A DNA stretch of 64,000 nt, taken from the NCBI GenBank assembly GCA_026196225.1, contig JAPHRD010000020.1:1-64000 (forward strand), in the 5' to 3' direction. A program made the translations under genes and the position numbers. The notes beneath the pieces were generated by a model. The model was not told where the DNA came from, searched no databases, and was given only the letters and a program-made list of their open reading frames with translations. Below, piece by piece: positions 58,280-64,000 of the stretch (positions are counted from its first letter, which is position 1; every line of letters starts with the position of its first letter). The DNA is from Motiliproteus sp. Lineage in GTDB: Bacteria; Pseudomonadota; Gammaproteobacteria; Pseudomonadales; Balneatricaceae.

Positions 58280-58858
58280 TTAGTTAGCGGCAAAGGCTTC
58301 GATTTTTGGAATCATGGCTTCAAAACCATCAAAACCATGACTGCCGCCCTGTTCCACACTCATCTCGGCGCCCTGATAAAAATCCACCGCCTCGCGGTAG
58401 TCCAGCACTTCATCGTCGGTCTGCACCAACAACAGGTAACGGCTCAAGTCTTTAAGTGTATCGCAGCGTAGATCCAACAGCTCATCCAGATGTCGACGGG
58501 TCAATTGATAGCGTTCTTCCGTGTAGATATTCTGATTCTCACCCAGCAGCTCTTCCAATAGCTGATAGGGGCGGATCGACGGATTGATCTGTACCGCTTT
58601 TAAGCCATATTTTTCAGTTAAATAGGCGGCATAATAACCACCCAAAGAGCTACCTAGCAGGACGATATCACGGTCGCTATTATCAGCAACCAGCGCTTCC
58701 AGTGTTGCCATCGCTTTTGAGGGCCAATGGGACAGCCCAGGAACCAGAATCTGGGACTCATCACCGCGCTGACGGAAGTGCTCCACCAGCATTCGCGCCT
58801 TAAACGACTGAGGCGAACTGTTAAAGCCGTGAACGTAGATATAAAGAGGTTTGGACAT
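58280..58858 (-). CDS. yqiA: YqiA/YcfP family alpha/beta hydrolase
   Basis: LYIYVHGFNSSPQSFKA; GSSLGGYYA nucleophile elbow; next to parE and cpdA. Confidence 0.88.
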   Translation of the reverse strand: MSKPLYIYVHGFNSSPQSFKARMLVEHFRQRGDESQILVPGLSHWPSKAMATLEALVADNSDRDIVLLGSSLGGYYAAYLTEKYGLKAVQINPSIRPYQLLEELLGENQNIYTEERYQLTRRHLDELLDLRCDTLKDLSRYLLLVQTDDEVLDYREAVDFYQGAEMSVEQGGSHGFDGFEAMIPKIEAFAAN

Positions 58859-58952
58859 AGTTGGCCTGTTACGAGATGTTCTACGGAAAATACCTTATTG
58901 CCGTATCGGTAAGCAAGGCGGCTTATCAACAACCGCTGATATCAGTTGGTGA

Positions 58953-59708
58953 TTATTGATCAGGGGCACAGCGCTCCACTGCTGTGGTCAATTCCCCCTG
59001 CGCTCCCAGTTGCAGCCACCGATAGCCCGGCCAGGCCTCATCAGCCTGATCTTCGATTACAAAATGCTCGCTCGATTTTCGAAACTGGACAGCGGTGGAT
59101 GGGCAAGAAAGTAGACGCCAATTGCCATCTTTTATATCCCACTGCTGATGCAGATGGCCAAATATCAAGGCACCGCTACGTCCCGATTCATGTAGCATTT
59201 TCATCAACTGGTTACGATTGCCAAGGGCGATAGGGTCCTGCCAGGCACTCTCAGTCACCATGGGATTATGGTGCAAAACCACAAGATGATAGCCCGGCAG
59301 ATTCAATCGTGTTTGCAGCCGATCCAATTCCGAACCCGCCAAACTGCCACTGCCTAATCCGTCCGGATTGGCGGTAGAATCCAACAGCGTTAGTTTCCAA
59401 CCATCGAGGCTTAAATCGCCTGCCATGGTCCCCCAGGTTGTCTCAATCACGGTCAAATCATCGTGATTGCCCGGGATCCAATGCCAAGGAATCGACAGGG
59501 GTTGCAGCATTTTCGCGATGCGCTGATAACCCTCTGCGCCTCCAGAATGAAGCAGATCACCGGTCAGCAACAGCAGATCAGCATCACCATGGTTTTCAGC
59601 CACATGATCCAAACATTGACCAAAACGGCGCTCCACATCGATGCCACGGTAAAGCTGTTCAGCGCTAGCCATCAGATGCATATCACTGAGCTGAATAATC
59701 TTGGTCAT
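58953..59708 (-). CDS. cpdA: 3',5'-cyclic-AMP phosphodiesterase CpdA
   Basis: IIQLSDMHL, LLTGDLLHSGG, WIPGNHDD, VLHHNPM, FGHLHQ metallophosphoesterase motifs. Confidence 0.9.
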   Translation of the reverse strand: MTKIIQLSDMHLMASAEQLYRGIDVERRFGQCLDHVAENHGDADLLLLTGDLLHSGGAEGYQRIAKMLQPLSIPWHWIPGNHDDLTVIETTWGTMAGDLSLDGWKLTLLDSTANPDGLGSGSLAGSELDRLQTRLNLPGYHLVVLHHNPMVTESAWQDPIALGNRNQLMKMLHESGRSGALIFGHLHQQWDIKDGNWRLLSCPSTAVQFRKSSEHFVIEDQADEAWPGYRWLQLGAQGELTTAVERCAPDQ

Positions 59709-59761
59709 GATTTCTTAAGACAAAAAAGGGGCGATAAGAACGAAAAAATAAAACAATAGGA

Positions 59762-60202
59762 TCAGGCTATAGCCAACGCTTCCGCACTGTGGCCATGTGC
59801 CAGGCACTGATTCAGCCACTCGCCTAAATATTGGTTCAGCTGGGCCTTTTCATCGGGATGATGCATTTGCTTGTTGGGATATTCGTAACGGCCCTGCAAC
59901 TGACGGCGCTGTTGACGACAGATCACCTCAGCCATACGGGCATCGTGATACAGGCGCACGATCAGTGCTGGCATCTCAACCCAAGACTGATTTTCGTAAC
60001 GCTGCTCGATCCGCACGGTGGTGGTATAGGTAAAGCGCTCTTCCACATTCAGATCTACTTTGGCCTGATGATCGTGCCAAAGAATATGGAAACAGCGGTG
60101 ATCCCGATCATCCATATCGGGCATCAGTTTCATCAGCCGCAGATAGTTAGACTCGCAGGAAGCCATCTGTTTTTGTAGATCGGGAATGTACTTCTTTTTC
60201 AT
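59762..60202 (-). CDS. yqiB: DUF1249 family protein YqiB
   Basis: 146 aa; MKKKYIPDLQKQMASCESNYLRLMKLMPD; between cpdA and nudF. Confidence 0.9.
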   Translation of the reverse strand: MKKKYIPDLQKQMASCESNYLRLMKLMPDMDDRDHRCFHILWHDHQAKVDLNVEERFTYTTTVRIEQRYENQSWVEMPALIVRLYHDARMAEVICRQQRRQLQGRYEYPNKQMHHPDEKAQLNQYLGEWLNQCLAHGHSAEALAIA

Positions 60203-60208
60203 ACGATC

Positions 60209-60841
60209 TCAAGGCACATCATCGTGCCAGCGACTCCTTAGTTGATCGTAGTTCAGCTGTAACCACTGTAGCGCAATAATGGTCGGCGCGTTATTTATCC
60301 GATTACTTTCTACCGCAGCGTAGGCCTTTTGCCGGGGAACCACGGTAACGCGGATATCTTCCCCTTCATGCTCCAGTCCATGATAGCCCCCAATGCCTGA
60401 AGAATCGACTTTAGCACACATCAGATGGACATACTCCTGACTGCCACCGGGGCTTACGTGGTAGTTGCAGATATGTACTAGGTCAAGGATTTCAGCACCC
60501 GCTTCCTCCTGGCTTTCTCGTCTGGCCACTTCTTCGTCGCTCTCCCCCGGCTCGATAATGCCCGCTATCAGCTCCAGCAGCCAGGGACTGGTTGGATCCT
60601 TCAGACAACCAATCCGGAACTGTTCAATCAGTACCACCGCATCCTTGACTGGATCGTAAAGCAAAATACAGGCCGCATCGTCACGGATGAACAGTTCACG
60701 CTTGATCGGCGCTGACCATCCACCCTCGAACAGGCGGTGCTTGAGGACCAGCTTATCCAGACGAAAAAAACCCTGATAACCGATTTCCCGTTCCAGGATC
60801 TCTAGATCTTGCAGTTTAAAGCGAGCGTCCAGCGTCTCCAT
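60209..60841 (-). CDS. nudF: ADP-ribose pyrophosphatase (Nudix)
   Basis: Nudix box GIIEPGESDEEVARRESQEEAGAEI; METLDARFKLQDLEILE start preferred; ORF track extends to 60949. Confidence 0.92.
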   Translation of the reverse strand: METLDARFKLQDLEILEREIGYQGFFRLDKLVLKHRLFEGGWSAPIKRELFIRDDAACILLYDPVKDAVVLIEQFRIGCLKDPTSPWLLELIAGIIEPGESDEEVARRESQEEAGAEILDLVHICNYHVSPGGSQEYVHLMCAKVDSSGIGGYHGLEHEGEDIRVTVVPRQKAYAAVESNRINNAPTIIALQWLQLNYDQLRSRWHDDVP

Positions 60842-60967
60842 AACATCTGCCCCAAACCAGTGTGAGGCAGGTACTATAGCGACAATGCCGATGGCCAGGC
60901 AATTGTTCACAGGCTCAGCCATAATGGTTACTCTTAGGCTTTCACCCATAATTGGACCCAGCGAACA

Positions 60968-62077
60968 GTGCCAAACAGGATCTTGATCTCGACATTACTG
61001 CTGCTGGCAGCCCTGATCACCGGCTGTGCAAAACCTATTATCCCAAACCAAGAACTCCCTCCAGCACTGCTTTCCCTAGAACAGGAAAAACAGCGCTCGC
61101 TAGCCCTGACCGAACAGCTCAAGCGCCGACAGCGAGTGATGAATATCAGTTTCCCTTTGATGGTAGCCGCTGCTGACTTCTGTGCCGACAAGGTCAAACC
61201 CTCACTCGGTATCAGCTTCAGTAACAAAGAGGGAATCGATAAGTCCTACCGTGACACCGCTATTCAGGACCTGGGCCTGGGGGATGCCCTACAGGTAATT
61301 CTGGTTGCTGAAGGTTCTCCGGCTGCAACAGCGGGCATTGCTGCAGGTGATGTTCTGGTCAGCGTCGATGACAAGCCTTTCAAGAGTGGCAAAAAAGCGG
61401 GCGCCTCGGTCAAGGCTCTGTTGGCATCTTTAAAAGCCGGCCAACCGGTTGATCTAGTCGTTGCTCGTGCTGATAAAACGATCACTGTCGAGATTACACC
61501 CTCTCAGATCTGTGACTACCCCATTCTGATCAGTAATCAGGATACGGTAAATGCCTACGCCAACGGTCGCCAGATTATCCTCACTAAGGGATTGCTGCGT
61601 TTTAGCGAACAGGACTCAGATCTGGCACTGGTCATCGCCCATGAATTGGCCCACAACGCCTTTGGCCATGTGCCAAAGATTGTTAAAAATGCCTTTACTG
61701 GTGTTGCTGTTGATCTGCTGGCCTTTGGTTTCGGCATACCCTCACCCGCCGCCTTTACTATTACCGGCGCAAACCTTCATCGTCAGCAGTTTGAAGCGGA
61801 AGCGGATCATATCGCACTCTACATCCTAGCTCGTAGCGGACAGCCTATTGATCACGCTGCTGATTTCTGGCGCCGAGTAGCGGCGGAATATCCTGACCAG
61901 ATCGATAAGAATATTGGAGCCTCTCACCCCTCTTCACCAGAGCGATTCCTCGCCATTGAGTCGACTGTAAAAATAATCAAAGAGAAACGACGACGCGGAG
62001 ATCCTTTATGGCCAGAGGGTCTGAACAAAAAGAGCCTGAACAAACTGAATCTGGGCAAGAAGTCTGACGGACAGTAA
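60968..62077 (+). CDS. M48-family metalloprotease lipoprotein with an internal PDZ-like domain
   Basis: Lipobox LITGCAKP; PDZ-like GSPAATAGIAAGDVLVSVDDKPF; HELAHNAFGH zinc motif; FEAEADHIALYIL. Confidence 0.88.
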   Translation: MPNRILISTLLLLAALITGCAKPIIPNQELPPALLSLEQEKQRSLALTEQLKRRQRVMNISFPLMVAAADFCADKVKPSLGISFSNKEGIDKSYRDTAIQDLGLGDALQVILVAEGSPAATAGIAAGDVLVSVDDKPFKSGKKAGASVKALLASLKAGQPVDLVVARADKTITVEITPSQICDYPILISNQDTVNAYANGRQIILTKGLLRFSEQDSDLALVIAHELAHNAFGHVPKIVKNAFTGVAVDLLAFGFGIPSPAAFTITGANLHRQQFEAEADHIALYILARSGQPIDHAADFWRRVAAEYPDQIDKNIGASHPSSPERFLAIESTVKIIKEKRRRGDPLWPEGLNKKSLNKLNLGKKSDGQ

Positions 62078-62086
62078 CGCCCACCC

Positions 62087-63310
62087 ATGCCAAACCAACA
62101 AAATCAACCGAACCTCTCTGAGCGTTTCAGCAATTTAAATCGTTTGCTGGAGCATCACCGAGATTATTGGCAATTCCGTCCCTTTTCCCTGCGCCAATTG
62201 CCTTGGCAAAAGAGCAATTCTGAACTGTGCAGCTGGTTAAATAATTTATCTGCCGATCAGCTACGAGATCTCGAAAGCAATCCCCTACAGGCGCACCAGC
62301 AGCTATCTTGTCATATCGAAGACTTAACGGAGTTAAATCAGCTATCAGAGCTTCAATCCAGTAGCGGGGATGCCACAAATCAATCACTACCCGCTTGGCT
62401 GGGTAACCACATCCCTGGTCGTAAATGGCAACAGATCCAAGCCTTCGAACAGGCACTGAAATCCGGTGCCAATCAGTATCTGGAGTGGTGTTCCGGTAAG
62501 GGGCATTTGGGACGATTAATCAGCTTTCAGCGACAAAAGAGCGTCACCAGTATCGAGATCAATCCCGATCTGTGCCAGCAAGGGGAAAAACTGGCAAAAC
62601 AACACCAAATACCAATGCGCTTTAAGGCCATGGACGCGTTAGCCAAACAGACTGGAGAAGAGATATCCACCGAACACCATGTGGTCGCCCTCCATGCTTG
62701 CGGTGATCTGCACCTGCAGCTGATTCGCCACAGTGCCAAGCGTCAGCCCCGACAGCTCAGTATATCCCCCTGTTGTTATCATCTGATCGCACCGGACTAC
62801 TATCAACCGCTTTCAGAACTCGGTCAGGCCAGTGCTCTGCGCCTGGATCATCATGACCTGCGCCTGCCGCTTCAACAAACGGTCACCGCTGGGAATCGTA
62901 TTAATCGCCTGCGCCACCAGGAGGTCAGCTGGAGATTAGGATTTGACCTGTTGCAACGGGACTTGCGTGGTTATGATCAATACCTCAATACTCCCAGTAT
63001 CGCCAAGAGTCTGCTGAACGGAAGTTTTGCCGAATATTGCCGGTGGATGACAGACAGGAAAGAGATCAAGATACCAGCAGCTGTCGATTTTAATGATTAC
63101 GAATTAAAGGGCCGCCAGCGCTATCTGGACGTCCAAAGGATGGAGCTGGTCCGTCACCTCTTCCGCCGCCCCCTGGAGCTATGGTTGGTACTGGACCGGG
63201 CGCTTTACCTGCAACAGTTGGGTTACCGAGTGAATCTGCAGGAATTTTGTGATTACAAACTGACACCCCGCAATATTCTAATTACCGCAGAAAAACAGGC
63301 TAACGTCTAA
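62087..63310 (+). CDS. SAM-dependent methyltransferase-like protein
   Basis: 407 aa; YLEWCSGKGHLGRLISFQ, VVALHACGDLHLQLI, LSISPCCYHLI. Confidence 0.75.
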   Translation: MPNQQNQPNLSERFSNLNRLLEHHRDYWQFRPFSLRQLPWQKSNSELCSWLNNLSADQLRDLESNPLQAHQQLSCHIEDLTELNQLSELQSSSGDATNQSLPAWLGNHIPGRKWQQIQAFEQALKSGANQYLEWCSGKGHLGRLISFQRQKSVTSIEINPDLCQQGEKLAKQHQIPMRFKAMDALAKQTGEEISTEHHVVALHACGDLHLQLIRHSAKRQPRQLSISPCCYHLIAPDYYQPLSELGQASALRLDHHDLRLPLQQTVTAGNRINRLRHQEVSWRLGFDLLQRDLRGYDQYLNTPSIAKSLLNGSFAEYCRWMTDRKEIKIPAAVDFNDYELKGRQRYLDVQRMELVRHLFRRPLELWLVLDRALYLQQLGYRVNLQEFCDYKLTPRNILITAEKQANV

Positions 63311-63998
63311 AAGGTTCAAACAATCCGTACTGCCACTGACGCACCGCCAACACCACCGTTGTCCCTTTGCGCTCATCGAAAGATAGCTGGGCATCATCGG
63401 TATTCAGTTCCTCAAACTCTTTCACCAGCTGCTCCATCTTGCGTTGAAATACCGCATTAGAGCTGTCAGCCAGCATGCCGTTAATAACCAGCAGTCGCTC
63501 GTTCTGTTTATCGAAGCGAGAACTGAAAAACTCAGCCTCCAGCTTCTCTTGGAAAAAACGCTGAATAGGCCCGTTGTCCCGCCACTTAAAATTGGGAGAC
63601 ACCAACAACTTGATTCGGTTGCGAGGCAACAACTCGATCAGTTTTAGTCGGTCCAGCTTGGCCAAATGCTGAATACACTTTGTTTCCGGTAGTTGGAAAT
63701 AACCCAGCATTTGATCCAGCGTCCAGCGGTTCAACACACATACGGTAATCAACAGGAGTTCGATGTCGCCGGCGATTTCCTTCTCCTGTTCCACCGTTAA
63801 CTCGCTGAGTTTGGATTTATGGCTGTCGGTCATCTGCTGTACCAGATCACTGATCTCCATCCCCATCATCTGACACACCTGCTCCAAACGATGGAGTGAA
63901 AAGTTTTTGTCGGAGAATAGCCGCTTGACGCTGGCTTCCGACAGGTCGAGCTGGAGAGCGACATCCGCGTAAGTTTTGCCGTGGGCCTTTAACGCCAA
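63300..63998 (-). CDS. XRE/HTH-type transcriptional regulator, 5' end probably outside the window
   Basis: HTH GKTYADVALQLDLSEASVKRLFSDKNFSLHRLEQVCQMMGM; called start is TTG two bases from the window edge, so likely truncated. Confidence 0.8.
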   Translation of the reverse strand: MALKAHGKTYADVALQLDLSEASVKRLFSDKNFSLHRLEQVCQMMGMEISDLVQQMTDSHKSKLSELTVEQEKEIAGDIELLLITVCVLNRWTLDQMLGYFQLPETKCIQHLAKLDRLKLIELLPRNRIKLLVSPNFKWRDNGPIQRFFQEKLEAEFFSSRFDKQNERLLVINGMLADSSNAVFQRKMEQLVKEFEELNTDDAQLSFDERKGTTVVLAVRQWQYGLFEPFRR

Positions 63999-64000
63999 TT

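Overview
A dense, ordinary-looking gammaproteobacterial chromosomal window (Oceanospirillales/Pseudomonas-like gene content; taxonomy is inference). No rRNA, tRNA, CRISPR array, transposase or prophage was recognised. Gene blocks in order: sthA; nqrM-apbE-nqrFEDCBA (Na+-NQR operon, minus strand); long-form GAPDH; mfd-csiV; ptsP and a DUF1820 gene; miaB-phoH-like-ybeY-corC-lnt; a zinc-ribbon (YbeL-like) gene; leuS-lptE-holA; a type IV pilus minor-pilin operon (fimU/T-pilV-pilW-pilX-pilY1-pilE); lipA-lipB-ybeD-dat-dacA-rlpA-mltB-rodA-mrdA-rlmH-rsfS-nadD-proA (minus strand); an uncharacterised membrane protein; parC, a kinase plus TPR response-regulator pair, parE; yqiA-cpdA-yqiB-nudF; an M48 metalloprotease; a methyltransferase; and an HTH regulator cut by the window end. 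The most unusual signals are: (1) a 1740-codon pilY1 ORF whose vWA domain is split by about four tandem copies of a 140-180 aa beta-rich module, with a G8 homopolymer just before the array; (2) EF-hand-like loops in FimU, PilY1 and PilE; (3) an AT-rich intergenic island at about 51.2-51.64 kb with three consecutive strong inverted repeats, one overlapping the parC stop codon, and an unlisted 53-aa ORF; (4) a 388-bp structured intergenic region after csiV. All family assignments come from reading the translations; no searches were run.
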